Part shown: piece after piece, positions 1-9,889 of the stretch
How the letters are laid out: every line of letters begins with the position of its first letter
Position numbering within the stretch: the first letter of the stretch is position 1
Source of the DNA: Liolophura sinensis
Taxonomy: Eukaryota > Mollusca > Polyplacophora > Chitonida > Chitonidae
Direction of reading: 5' to 3'
Length of the DNA stretch: 12,998 nucleotides
Assembly: GCF_032854445.1 (NCBI RefSeq)
Contig: NW_027018563.1
Location: forward strand, 1 to 12,998
Program-made: the position numbers and the translations under genes
The notes under the pieces: generated by a model
What the model was told of the DNA's origin: nothing
What the model saw: the letters and a program-made list of their open reading frames with translations, nothing else
Database searches by the model: none

Positions 1-551
1 TTGCTGGGTGAGTTAAATGGGCTTAGCCGAAAGATTTGACGTCTTCTGGGCTACCGAAGGGCACATAACTTATAGTCAAAAGTTGAATATAGTAATGACC
101 AGTCGCGATTGTACAGAGTACAGTGTAGCCGGATTTCAATTAACAAAAAGACGAAGCAAAAATGCAAAAGTGGAAAAACTGTTCCAGTGCTACTAGTAAG
201 AGGCTAATCCGACGTATTTTGTGACGAGAAATCGAATGGTGCAAACCGCGTTGCTCTCCGACCAATACTTTTGGCTGTAGCGAAAGATCAATGATCATTT
301 AAAGTCATAATCACGTGCCCCAGCAACGCTCTTACTCCATGGAAACCAGGGATATTTGCAATTTTTAACAGCTGCCGATGCCTGGCCCAATTCCACATCT
401 TTTGGCACCTTATAAATGTGGGTCAGTGTTTAGTTGTACTTTTTTACAGCAGACTGTATCAAGTACCTTGTGTTTTTTATGTACAAATGGTGTGGTTTTT
501 CTACACGTAGATTAAGACATTGAGATTGTCTTGGACTTAGAAGTAAGACAA
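1..551 (+). repeat. Satellite unit 1, type A
   Basis: 551 bp. Type A: T at offset 23 followed by AGCCG, CTACTAG, the GAAAGATC block and the GATATTTG form. It pairs with unit 16. It carries several singletons absent from all other units: GCCGGATTT, GACGAAGC in place of GACCAGGC, an extra C in CGTGCCCC, loss of one G in CAACGCTC, and TAGATTAAG near 510. These look like decay or sequence error. Confidence 0.95.
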
Positions 552-1103
552 TTGCTGGGTGAGTTAAATGGGCTTAGCCCAAGATTTGACGTCTTCTGGG
601 CTACCGAAGGGCACATAACTTATAGTCAAAAGTTGAATATAGTAATGACCAGTCGCGATTGCACAGAGTACAGTGTAGCCGATTTCAATTAACAAAAAGA
701 CCAGGTAAAAATGCAAAAGTGGAAAAAAACTGTTCCAGTGCTGCTGGTAAGAGGCTAATCCGACGTATTTTGTGACGAGAATCGAATGGTGCAAAACCGC
801 GTTGCTCTCCGACCAATACTTTTGCCTGTAGTGACAATTGATGATCATTTATGTCATAATCACGTGCCCCAGCAACGGCTCTTACTCCATGGAAACCAGG
901 GAAATTTGCAATTTTTCAACAGCTGCCGATGCCTGGCCCAATTCCACATCTTTTGGCACCTTATAAATGTGGGTCCAGTGTTTAGTTGTACTTTTTACAG
1001 CAGACTGTATCAAGTACCTTGTGTTTTTTATGTACAAATGGTGTGGTTTTTTCTACACGTAGATAAAGACATTGAGATTGTCTTGGACTTAGAAGTAAGA
1101 CAA
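552..1103 (+). repeat. Satellite unit 2, type B
   Basis: 552 bp, the longest unit. Type B: C at offset 112, T at 156, CTGCTGG, the GCCTGTAGTGAC block, GAAATTTG, GTGTGG and a GGACTTAGAAG end. It pairs with unit 17, and both have a lengthened A-run after GTGG (seven A here, six in unit 17, five usual). Extra one-base indels include GGGTCCAG near 973 and loss of an A in GACGAGAATCG. Confidence 0.95.
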
Positions 1104-1653
1104 TTGCTGGGTGAGTTAAATGGGCATAGCCCAAAGATTTGGACGCCTTCTGGGCTACCGAAGGGCACATAACTTATAGTCAAAAGTTGAATATAGTAAT
1201 GACCAGTCGCGATTGTACAGAGTACAGTGTAGCCGATTTCAATTAACAAAAAGACCAGGCAAAATGCAAAAGTGGAAAAACTGTTCCAGTGCTGCTGGTA
1301 AGAGACTAATCCGACGTATTTTGTGACGAGAAATCGAATGGTGCAAACCGCGTTGCTCTCCGACCAATACTTTTGGCTGTAGCGAAAGATCAATGATCAT
1401 TTATGTAATAATCACGTGCCCAGCAACGGCTCTTACTCCATGGAAACCAGGGATATTTGCAATTTTTTAACAGCTGCCGATGCCTGGCCCAATTCCACAT
1501 CTTTTTGGCACTTATAAATGTGGGTCAGTGTTTAGTTGTACTTTTTACAGCAGACTGTATCAAGTACCTTGTGTTTTTTATGTACAAATGGTCTGGTTTT
1601 TCTTACACGTAGATAAAGACATTGAGATTGTCTTCGACTTAGAAGTAAGACAA
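1104..1653 (+). repeat. Satellite unit 3, type C
   Basis: 550 bp. Type C: GGGCATAGCCC, GACGCC, GATTGTAC, the CGAAAGATCAATG block, GATATTTG and a GTCTTCGACTT end, with GTCTGG at offset 490. It pairs with unit 18. Singletons: TTTGGACGCC (one extra G), TATGTAATAATC (C to A) and CTTTTTGGCAC (one extra T). Confidence 0.95.
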
Positions 1654-2203
1654 TTGCTGGGTGAGTTAAATGGGCTTAGCCCAAAGATTTGACGTCTTCT
1701 GGGCTACCGAAGGGCACATAACTTATAGTCAAAAGTTGAATATAGTAAATGACCAGTCGCGATTGCACAGAGTACAGTGTAGCCGATTTCAATTAACAAA
1801 AAGACCAGGTAAAAATGCAAAAGTGGAAAAACTGTTCCAGTGCTGCTGGTATGAGGCTAATCCGACGTATTTTGTGACGAGAAATCGAATGGTGCAAACC
1901 GCGTTGCTCTCCGACCAATACTTTTGCCTGTAGTGACAATTGAATGATCATTTATGTCATAATCACGTGCACAGCAACGGCTCTTACTCCATGGAAACCA
2001 GGGAAATTTGCAATTTTTCAACAGCTGCCGATGCCTGGCCCAATTCCACATCTTTTGGCACCTTATAAATGTGGGTCAGTGTTTAGTTGTACTTTTTACA
2101 GCAGACTGTATCAAGTACCTTGTGTTTTTTATGTACAAATGGTCTGGTTTTTCTACACGTAGATAAAGACATTGAGATTGTCTTGCACTTCAAAGTAAGG
2201 CAA
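1654..2203 (+). repeat. Satellite unit 4, type D
   Basis: 550 bp. Type D: C at 112, T at 156, GCCTGTAGTGAC, GTCTGG, and the GCACTTCAAAGTAAGG end. It pairs with unit 19. Singletons: GGTATGAGG for GGTAAGAGG, TAGTAAATGACC (extra A) and CGTGCACAG for CGTGCCCAG. Confidence 0.95.
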
Positions 2204-2753
2204 TTGCTGGCTGAGTTAAATGGGCTTAGCCCAATGATTTGACGTCTTCTGGGCTACCGAAGGGCACATAACTTATAGTCAAAAGTTGAATATAGTAATG
2301 ACCAGTCGCGATTGTACAGAGTACAGTTTAGCCGATTTCAATTAACAAAAAGACCAGGCAAAAATGCAAAAGTGGAAAAACCTGTTTCCAGTGCTACTAG
2401 TAAGAGGCTAATCCGACGTATTTTGTGACGAGAAATCGAATGGTGCAAACCGCGTTGCTCTCCGACCAATACTTTTGCCTGTAGTGACAATTGAATGATC
2501 ATTTATGTCATAATCACGTGCCCAGCAACGGCTCTTACTCCATGGAAACCAGGGAAATTTGCAATTTTCAACAGCTGCCGATGCCTGGCCCAATTCCACA
2601 TCTTTTGGCACCTTATAAATGTGGGTCAGTGTTTAGTTGTACTTTTTACAGCAGGACTGTATCAAGTACCTTGTGTTTTTTAAGTACAAATGTGTGGTTT
2701 TTCTACACGTAGATAAAGACATTGAGATTGTCTTGGACTTAGAAGTAAGACAA
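2204..2753 (+). repeat. Satellite unit 5, type E
   Basis: 550 bp. Type E: GGCTGAG at offset 8, CAGTTTAGCC at 125, CTACTAGTAAGAGG, GCCTGTAGTGAC, GAAATTTG and a GGACTTAGAAG end. It pairs with unit 20. Singletons: CCAATGATT, AACCTGTTTCC, GCAGGACTG, TTTTAAGTAC and AATGTGTGG (a base lost). Confidence 0.95.
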
Positions 2754-3304
2754 TTGCTGGGTGAGTTAAATGGGCATAGCCCAAAGATTTGACGCCTTCT
2801 GGGCTACCGAAGGGCACATTACTTATAGTCAAAAGTTGAATATAGTAATGACCAGTCGCGATTGTACAGAGTACAGTGTAGCCGATTTCAATTAACAAAA
2901 AGACCAGGCAAAAATGCAAAAGTGGAAAACTGTTCCAGTGCTGCTGGTAAGGAGACTAATCCGACGTATTTTGTGACGAGAAATCGAATGGTCCCAAACC
3001 GCGTTGCTCTCCGACCAATACTTTTGGCTGTAGCGAAAGATCAATGATCATTTATGTCATAATCACGTGCCCAGCAACGGCTCTTACTCCATGGAAACCA
3101 GGGATATTTGCAATTTTTTAACAGCTGCCGATGCCTGGCCCAATTTCCACATCTTTTGGCACCTTATAAATGTGGGTCAGTGTTTAGTTGTACTTTTTAC
3201 AGCAGACTGTATCAAGTACCTTGTGTTTTTTATGTACAAATGGTGTGGTTTTTCTACACGTAGATAAAGACATTGAGATTGTCTTCGACTTAGAAGTAAG
3301 ACAA
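2754..3304 (+). repeat. Satellite unit 6, type C
   Basis: 551 bp. Type C, with GTGTGG at offset 490 unlike unit 3. It shares with unit 21 the private G-to-C change at 2993 (GGTCC for GGTGC). Singletons: CACATTACTT, AAGGAGACT, an extra C at GGTCCCAAA and CAATTTCCAC. Confidence 0.95.
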
Positions 3305-3852
3305 TTGCTGGGTGAGTTAAATGGGCTTAGCCCAAAGATTTGACGTCTTCTGGCTACCGAAGGGCACATAACTTATAGTCAAAAGTTGAATATAGTAATG
3401 ACCAGTCGCGATTGCACAGAGTACAGTGTAGCCGATTTCAATTAACAAAAAGACCAGGTAAAAATGCAAAAGTGGAAAAACTGTTCCAGTGCTGCTGGTA
3501 AGAGGCTAATCCGACGTATTTTGTGACGAGAAATCGAATGGTGCAAACCGCGTTGCTCTCCGATCAATACTTTTGCCTGTAGTGACAATTGAATGATCAT
3601 TTATGTCATAATCACGTGCCCAGCAACGGCTCTTACTCCATGGAAACCAGGGAAATTTGCAATTTTTCAACAGCTGCCGATGCCTGGCCCAATTCCACAT
3701 CTTTTGGCACCTTATAAATGTGGGTAAGTGTTTAGTTGTACTTTTTACAGCAGACTGTATCAAGTACCTTGTGTTTTTTATGTACAAATGGTCTGGTTTT
3801 TCTACACGTAGATAAAGACATTGAGATTGTCTTGCACTTCAAAGTAAGGCAA
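3305..3852 (+). repeat. Satellite unit 7, type D
   Basis: 548 bp. Type D with two private marks shared with unit 22: CGATCAATAC (3564) and GTGGGTAAGTG (3726). One base is lost from the G-run in TTCTGGCTACC. The 3726 change turns GGTCAGTG into GGTAAGTG, a strong splice-donor-like string, which also occurs in unit 12. Confidence 0.95.
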
Positions 3853-4398
3853 TTGCTGGCTGAGTTAAATGGGCTTAGCCCAAAGATTTGACGTCTTCTG
3901 GGCTACCGAAGGGCACATAACTTATAGTCAAAAGTTGAATATAGTAATGACCAGTCGCGATTGTACAGAGTACAGTTTAGCCGATTTCAATTAACAAAAA
4001 GACCAGGCAAAAATGCAAAAGTGGAAAAACTGTTCCAGTGCTACTAGTAAGAGCTAATCCGACGTATTTTGTGACGAGAAATCGAATGTGCAAACCGCGT
4101 TGCTCTCCGACCAATACTTTGCCTGTAGTGACAATTGAATGATCATTTATGTCATAATCACGTGCCCAGCAACGGCTCTTACTCCATGGAAACCAGGGAA
4201 ATTTGCAATTTTTCAACAGCTGCCGATGCCTGGCCCAATTCCACATCTTTTGGCACCTTATAAATGTGGGTCAGTGTTTAGTTGTACTTTTTACAGCAGA
4301 CTGTATCAAGTACCTTGTGTTTTTTATGTACAAATGGTGTGGTTTTTCTACACGTAGATAAAGACATTGAGATTGTCTTGGACTTAGAAGTAAGACAA
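3853..4398 (+). repeat. Satellite unit 8, type E
   Basis: 546 bp, the shortest complete unit. Type E, paired with unit 23. The missing bases are single losses in AAGAGCTAAT, CGAATGTGC and ATACTTTGCC. All fall between about 4050 and 4122, in a block that is otherwise nearly invariant across the array. Confidence 0.95.
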
Positions 4399-4947
4399 TT
4401 GCTGGGTGAGTTAAATGGGCATAGCCCAAAGATTTGACGCCTTCTGGGCTACCGAAGGGCACATAACTTATAGTCAAAAGTTGAATATAGTAATGACCAG
4501 TCGCGATTGTACAGAGTACAGTGTAGCCGATTTCAATTAACAAAAAGACCAGGCAAAAATGCAAAAGTGGAAAAACTGTTCCAGTGCTGCTGGTAAGAGA
4601 CTAATTCGACGTATTTTGTGACGAGAAATCGAATGGTGCAAACCGCGTTGCTCTCCGACCAATACTTTTGGCTGTAGCGAAAGATCAATGATCATTTATG
4701 TCATAATCACGTGCCCAGCAACGGCTCTTACTCCATGGAAACCAGGGATATTTGCAATTTTTTAACAGCTGCCGATGCCTGGCCCAATTCCACATCTTTT
4801 GGCACCTTATAAATGTGGGTCAGTGTTTAGTTGTACTTTTTACAGCAGACTGTATCAAGTACCTTGTGTTTTTTATGTACAAATGGTGTGGTTTTTCTAC
4901 ACGTAGATAAAGACATTGAGATTGTCTTCGACTTAGAAGTAAGACAA
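4399..4947 (+). repeat. Satellite unit 9, type C
   Basis: 549 bp. Third C unit in the HOR, with GTGTGG at offset 490 and a GTCTTCGACTT end. The private CTAATTCG (4606) is shared only with unit 24. No indels are seen relative to the modal unit; the run of clean 549-bp units starts here. Confidence 0.96.
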
Positions 4948-5496
4948 TTGCTGGGTGAGTTAAATGGGCTTAGCCCAAAGATTTGACGTCTTCTGGGCTA
5001 CCGAAGGGCACATAACTTATAGTCAAAAGTTGAATATAGTAATGACCAGTCGCGATTGCACAGAGTACAGTGTAGCCGATTTCAATTAACAAAAAGACCA
5101 GGCAAAAATGCAAAAGTGGAAAAACTGTTCCAGTGCTGCTGGTAAGAGACTAATCCGACGTATTTTGTGACGAGAAATCGAATGGTGCAAACCGCGTTGC
5201 TCTCCGACCAATACTTTTGCCTGTAGTGACAATTGAATGATCATTTATGTCATAATCACGTGCCCAGCAACGGCTCTTACTCCATGGAAACCAGGGAAAT
5301 TTGCAATTTTTCAACAGCTGCCGATGCCTGGCCCAATTCCACATCTTTTGGCACCTTATAAATGTGGGTCAGTGTTTAGTTGTACTTTTTACAGCAGACT
5401 GTATCAAGTACCTTGTGTTTTTTATGTACAAATGGTGTGGTTTTTCTACACGTAGATAAAGACATTGAGATTGTCTTGCACTTAGAAGTAAGACAA
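4948..5496 (+). repeat. Satellite unit 10, mosaic D/C/B
   Basis: 549 bp. The left part (GACGTC, GATTGCAC) matches B or D. The middle (CCAGGCAAAA, CTGCTGGTAAGAGAC) matches C. From about 5218 (GCCTGTAGTGAC, GAAATTTG, GTGTGG) it matches B or E. The end, GTCTTGCACTTAGAAG, combines the D-type GC with the common AGAAG. No single type explains it, so it looks like a recombinant or gene-converted unit. Confidence 0.93.
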
Positions 5497-6045
5497 TTGC
5501 TGGGTGAGTTAAATGGGCATAGCCCAAAGATTTGACGCCTTCTGGGCTACCGAAGGGCACATAACTTATAGTCAAAAGTTGAATATAGTAATGACCAGTC
5601 GCGATTGTACAGAGTACAATGTAGCCGATTTCAATTAACAAAAAGACCAGGCAAAAATGCAAAAGTGGAAAAACTGTTCCAGTGCTGCTGGTAAGAGACT
5701 AATCCGACGTATTTTGTGACGAGAAATCGAATGGTGCAAACCGCGTTGCTCTCCGACCAATACTTTTGGCTGTAGCGACAATTCAATGAATATTGATGTC
5801 ATAATCACGTGCCCAGCAACGGGTCTTACTCCATGGAAACCAGGGATATTTGCAATTTTTTAACACCTGCCGATGCCTGGCCAAATTCCGTATCTTTTGG
5901 CACCTGATAAATGTGGGTCAGTGTTTAGTTGTACTTTTTACAGCAGACTGTATCAAGTACCTTGTGTTTTTTATGTACAAATGGTCTGGTTTTTCTACAC
6001 GTAGATAAAGACATTGAGATTGTCTTGGACTTAGAAGTAAGACAA
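5497..6045 (+). repeat. Satellite unit 11, C-like left half with divergent right half
   Basis: 549 bp. Starts as C (GGGCATAGCCC, GACGCC, AGAGAC). From about 5770 it carries many private changes: GACAATTCAATGAATATTGATG, AACGGGTC, AACACCTG, GGCCAAATTCCGTATC and CCTGATAAATG (TATAAAT altered at 5906). It ends like type B, with GTCTGG. A single base change at 5619 gives GTACAATGTAG. Confidence 0.93.
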
Positions 6046-6594
6046 TTGCTGGGTGAGTTAAATGGGCTTGGCCCAAAGATTTGGCGTCTTCTGAGCTACC
6101 GAAGGGCACATAACTTATAGTCAAAAGTTGAATATAGTAATGACCAGTCGCGATTGTACAGAGTACAGTGTAGCCAGTTTCAATTAACAAAAAGACCAGG
6201 CAAAAATGCAAAAGTGGAAAAACTGTTTCAGTGCTACTAGTAAGAGACTAATCCGACGTATTTTGTGACGAGAAATCGAATGGTGCAATCCGCGTTGCTC
6301 TCCGACCAATACTTTTGGCTGTAGCGACAATTGAAATATCATTTATGTCATAATCACGTGCGTAGCAACGGCTCTTACTCCATGGAAACCAGGGAAATTT
6401 GCAATTTTTCAACAGCTGCCGATGCCTGGCTCAATTCCGAATCTTTTGGCACCTTACTGAAGTGGGTAAGTGTTCAGTTGTACTTTTTACAGCAGACTGT
6501 ATCAAGTACCTTGTGTTTTTCATGTACAAATGGTGTAGTTTTTCTACACGTAAATAAAGACATTGAGATTGTCTTGGACTTAGAAGTAAGATAA
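6046..6594 (+). repeat. Satellite unit 12, divergent type
   Basis: 549 bp. Private changes: GGGCTTGGCCC, TTTGGCGTCTTCTGAGC, TAGCCAGTTTC, CTGTTTCAG and CGTGCGTAGC. It introduces the variant set shared with units 13 and 15: GGCTCAATTC and TTACTGAAGTGG in place of TTATAAATGTGG. With unit 13 it shares GTGTAGTTT, ACGTAAATAAAG and AGATAATTG. It also has GGGTAAGTG at 6468, as in unit 7. Confidence 0.93.
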
Positions 6595-7143
6595 TTGCTG
6601 GGTGAGTTAAATGGGCTTAGCCCAAAGATTTGACGTCTTCTGGGCTACCGAAGGGCACATAACTTATAGTCAAAAGTTGAATATAGTAATGACCAGTCGC
6701 GATTGTACAGAGTACAGTGTAGCCGATTTCAATTAACAAAAAGACCAGGCAAAAATGCAAAAGTGGAAAAACTGTTCCAGTGCTGCTGTCAAGAGACTAA
6801 TCCGACGTATTTTGTGACGAGAAATCGAATGGTGCAAACCGCGTTGCTCTCCGACCAATACTTTTGGCTGTAGTGACAATTGAATGATCATTTATGTCAT
6901 AATCACGTGCCCAGCAACGGCTCTTACTCCATGGAAACCAGGGAAATTTGCAATTTTTCAACAGCTGCCGATGCCTGGCTCAATTCTGCATCTTTTGGCA
7001 CCTTACTGAAGTGGGTCAGTGTTCAGTTGTACTTTTTACAGCAGACTGTATCAAGTACCTTGTGTTTTTCATGTACAAATGGTGTAGTTTTTCTACACGT
7101 AAATAAAGACATTGAGATTGTCTTGGACTTAGAAGTAAGATAA
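6595..7143 (+). repeat. Satellite unit 13, divergent type
   Basis: 549 bp. The left half is close to the common form except CTGTCAAGAGAC near 6787. The junction block is GGCTGTAGTGACAATTG, a mixture of the two main haplotypes. The right half carries the unit-12 set (GGCTCAATTC, TTACTGAAG, TTTTTCATG, GTGTAG, GTAAATAAAG, AGATAATTG) plus the private TTCTGCATC. Confidence 0.93.
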
Positions 7144-7692
7144 TTGCTGGGTGAGTTAAATGGGCTTAGCCCAAAGATTTGACGTCTTCTGGGCTACCGA
7201 AGCGCACATAACTTATAGTCAACAGTTGAATATAGTAATGACCAGTCGCGATTGTACAGAGTACAGTTTTGCCGGTTTCAATTTACAAAAATACCAGGCA
7301 AAAATGCAAAAGTGGAAAAACTGTTCCAGTGCTGCTGGTAAGAGGCTAATCCGACGTATTTTGTGACGAGAAATCGAATGGTGCAAACCGCGTTGCTCTC
7401 CGACCAATACTTTTGCCTGTAGTGACAATTGAATGATCATTTATGTCATAATCACGTGCCCAGCAACGGCTCTTACTCCATGGAAACCAGGGAAATTTGC
7501 AATTTTTCAACAGCTGCCGATGCCTGGCCCAATTCCACATCTTTTGCCACCTTATAAATGTGGGTCAGTGTTCAGTTGTACTTTTTACAGCAGACTGTAT
7601 CAAGTACCTTGTGTTTTTCACGTACAAATGGTGTGGTTTTTCTACACGTAGATAAAGACATTGAGATTGTCTTGGACTTAGAAGTAAGACAA
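7144..7692 (+). repeat. Satellite unit 14, mosaic with private left half
   Basis: 549 bp. Private left-half changes: GAAGCGCAC, GTCAACAGTTG, CAGTTTTGCCGGTTTC and AATTTACAAAAATACC. The centre and right return to the B/E form with TATAAATG intact, but TTTTGCCACC, GTGTTCAG and TTTTTCACGTAC remain. It therefore sits as a partly reverted unit between 13 and 15. Confidence 0.93.
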
Positions 7693-8241
7693 TTGCTGGG
7701 TGAGTTAAATGGGCTTAGCCCAAAGATTTCAGGTCTTCTGGGCTACCGAAGGGCACATAACTTATAGTCAAAAGTTGAATATAGTAATGACCAGTCGCGA
7801 TTGTACAGAGTACAGTGTAGCCGATTTCAATTAACAAAAAGACCAGGTAAAAATGCAAAAGTGGAAAAACTCTTCCAGTGCTACTAGTAAGAGGCTAATC
7901 CGACGTATTTTGTGACGAGAAATCGAATGGTGCAATCCGCGTTGCTCTCCGACCAATACTTTTGGCTGTAGCGACAATTGAATGATCATTTATGTCATAA
8001 TCACGTGCCCAGCAACGGCTCTTACTCCATGGAAACCAGGGAAATTTGCAATTTTTCAACAGCTGCCGATGCCTGGCTCAATTCCGCATCTTTTGGCACC
8101 TTACTGAAGTGGGTCAGTGTTCAGTTGTACTTTTTACAGCAGACTGTATCAAGTACCTTGTGGTTATCACGTACAAATGGTCTGGTTTTTCTACACGTAG
8201 ATAAAGACATTGAGATTGTCTTGCACTTAGAAGTAAGGCAA
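7693..8241 (+). repeat. Satellite unit 15, divergent type, last of HOR copy 1
   Basis: 549 bp. Private: GATTTCAGGTC, AACTCTTCC and CTTGTGGTTATCACG. It shares GTGCAATCCG with unit 12, GGCTCAATTCCGCATC and TTACTGAAG with the 12/13 set, CTACTAG with types A and E, and a GCACTTAGAAGTAAGGCA end that is intermediate between D and the common form. Confidence 0.93.
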
Positions 8242-8790
8242 TTGCTGGGTGAGTTAAATGGGCTTAGCCGAAAGATTTGACGTCTTCTGGGCTACCGAAG
8301 GGCACATAACTTATAGTCAAAAGTTGAATATAGTAATGACCAGTCGCGATTGTACAGAGTACAGTGTAGCCGATTTCAATTAACAAAAAGACCAGGCAAA
8401 AATGCAAAAGTGGAAAAACTGTTCCAGTGCTACTAGTAAGAGGCTAATCCGACGTATTTTGTGACGAGAAATCGAATGGTGCAAACCGCGTTGCTCTCCG
8501 ACCAATACTTTTGGCTGTAGCGAAAGATCAATGATCATTTAAGTCATAATCACGTGCCCAGCAACGGCTCTTACTCCATGGAAACCAGGGATATTTGCAA
8601 TTTTTTAACAGCTGCCGATGCCTGGCCCAATTCCACATCTTTTGGCACCTTATAAATGTGGGTCAGTGTTTAGTTGTACTTTTTACAGCAGACTGTATCA
8701 AGTACCTTGTGTTTTTTATGTACAAATGGTGTGGTTTTTCTACACGTAGATAAAGACATTGAGATTGTCTTGGACTTAGAAGTAAGACAA
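8242..8790 (+). repeat. Satellite unit 16, type A
   Basis: 549 bp. HOR equivalent of unit 1: TTAGCCGAAAG (G at 8270), CTACTAGTAAGAGG, the CGAAAGATC block and CATTTAAGTCAT (T to A at 8542). It lacks the singletons and indels of unit 1, so it is the better representative of type A. Confidence 0.96.
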
Positions 8791-9340
8791 TTGCTGGGTG
8801 AGTTAAATGGGCTTAGCCCAAAGATTTGACGTCTTCTGGGCTACCGAAGGGCACATAACTTATAGTCAAAAGTTGAATATAGTAATGACCAGTCGCGATT
8901 GCACAGAGTACAGTGTAGCCGATTTCAATTAACAAAAAGACCAGGTAAAAATGCAAAAGTGGAAAAAACTGTTCCAGTGCTGCTGGTAAGAGGCTAATCC
9001 GACGTATTTTGTGACGAGAAATCGAATGGTGCAAACCGCGTTGCTCTCCGACCAATACTTTTGCCTGTAGTGACAATTGAATGATCATTTATGTCATAAT
9101 CACGTGCCCAGCAACGGCTCTTACTCCATGGAAACCAGGGAAATTTGCAATTTTTCAACAGCTGCCGATGCCTGGCCCAATTCCACATCTTTTGGCACCT
9201 TATAAATGTGGGTCAGTGTTTAGTTGTACTTTTTACAGCAGACTGTATCAAGTACCTTGTGTTTTTTATGTACAAATGGTGTGGTTTTTCTACACGTAGA
9301 TAAAGACATTGAGATTGTCTTGGACTTAGAAGTAAGACAA
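8791..9340 (+). repeat. Satellite unit 17, type B
   Basis: 550 bp. HOR equivalent of unit 2. The additional base is one A in the run after GTGG (near 8961), also expanded in unit 2, so this length difference appears to be inherited rather than an error. Confidence 0.96.
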
Positions 9341-9889
9341 TTGCTGGGTGAGTTAAATGGGCATAGCCCAAAGATTTGACGCCTTCTGGGCTACCGAAGG
9401 GCACATAACTTATAGTCAAAAGTTGAATATAGTAATGACCAGTCGCGATTGTACAGAGTACAGTGTAGCCGATTTCAATTAACAAAAAGACCAGGCAAAA
9501 ATGCAAAAGTGGAAAAACTGTTCCAGTGCTGCTGGTAAGAGACTAATCCGACGTATTTTGTGACGAGAAATCGAATGGTGCAAACCGCGTTGCTCTCCGA
9601 CCAATACTTTTGGCTGTAGCGAAAGATCAATGATCATTTATGTCATAATCACGTGCCCAGCAACGGCTCTTACTCCATGGAAACCAGGGATATTTGCAAT
9701 TTTTTAACAGCTGCCGATGCCTGGCCCAATTCCACATCTTTTGGCACCTTATAAATGTGGGTCAGTGTTTAGTTGTACTTTTTACAGCAGACTGTATCAA
9801 GTACCTTGTGTTTTTTATGTACAAATGGTCTGGTTTTTCTACACGTAGATAAAGACATTGAGATTGTCTTCGACTTAGAAGTAAGACAA
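9341..9889 (+). repeat. Satellite unit 18, type C
   Basis: 549 bp. HOR equivalent of unit 3, sharing GTCTGG at offset 490, which the other C units (6, 9, 21) lack. It is free of the three singletons of unit 3. Confidence 0.96.

Larger units (their letters stand above)
1104..4398 (+). repeat. Nested three-unit repeat, C-D-E x 2 (HOR copy 1)
   Basis: Units 3-4-5 (1104-2753) and 6-7-8 (2754-4398) are the same three types in the same order, a sub-period of about 1,647 bp. C has A at offset 23, CGCC at 42 and the GAAAGATC block at 283. D has C at 112, T at 156 and a GCACTTCAAAG end. E has C at offset 8, T at 125 and CTACTAG near 191. Only a few positions separate the two triplets, such as C versus G at offset 490 of the C unit and the two private variants of unit 7. 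Unit 9 is a third C, so the duplication probably extended into it. Confidence 0.88.
1..8241 (+). repeat. Higher-order repeat copy 1 (15 units, complete)
   Basis: Fifteen units make one HOR: A-B-C-D-E-C-D-E-C-(10)-(11)-(12)-(13)-(14)-(15). Diagnostic offsets within a unit: 8 (G/C), 23 (T/A), 42 (T/C), 112 (T/C), 125 (G/T), 156 (C/T), 191 and 194 (A/G), 202 (G/A), 273 (C/G), 280 (T/C), 283-289 (two alternative blocks), 351 (A/T), 365 (C/T), 490 (G/C), 531-532 (GG/CG/GC), 537-538 (AG/CA) and 546 (A/G). The type order restarts at 8242, giving a period of 8241 bp; fifteen ideal units would be 8235. The excess comes from small indels in the first eight units. The phase of the HOR start is arbitrary. 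Confidence 0.93.

Noticed and set aside
786-1172. 128-codon open frame on the + strand, the longest in the window
   Set aside because: It exists only because one-base indels in units 2 and 3 shift past the usual stops. The equivalent DNA in other units is closed, and the predicted protein has no recognisable domain or coding bias.
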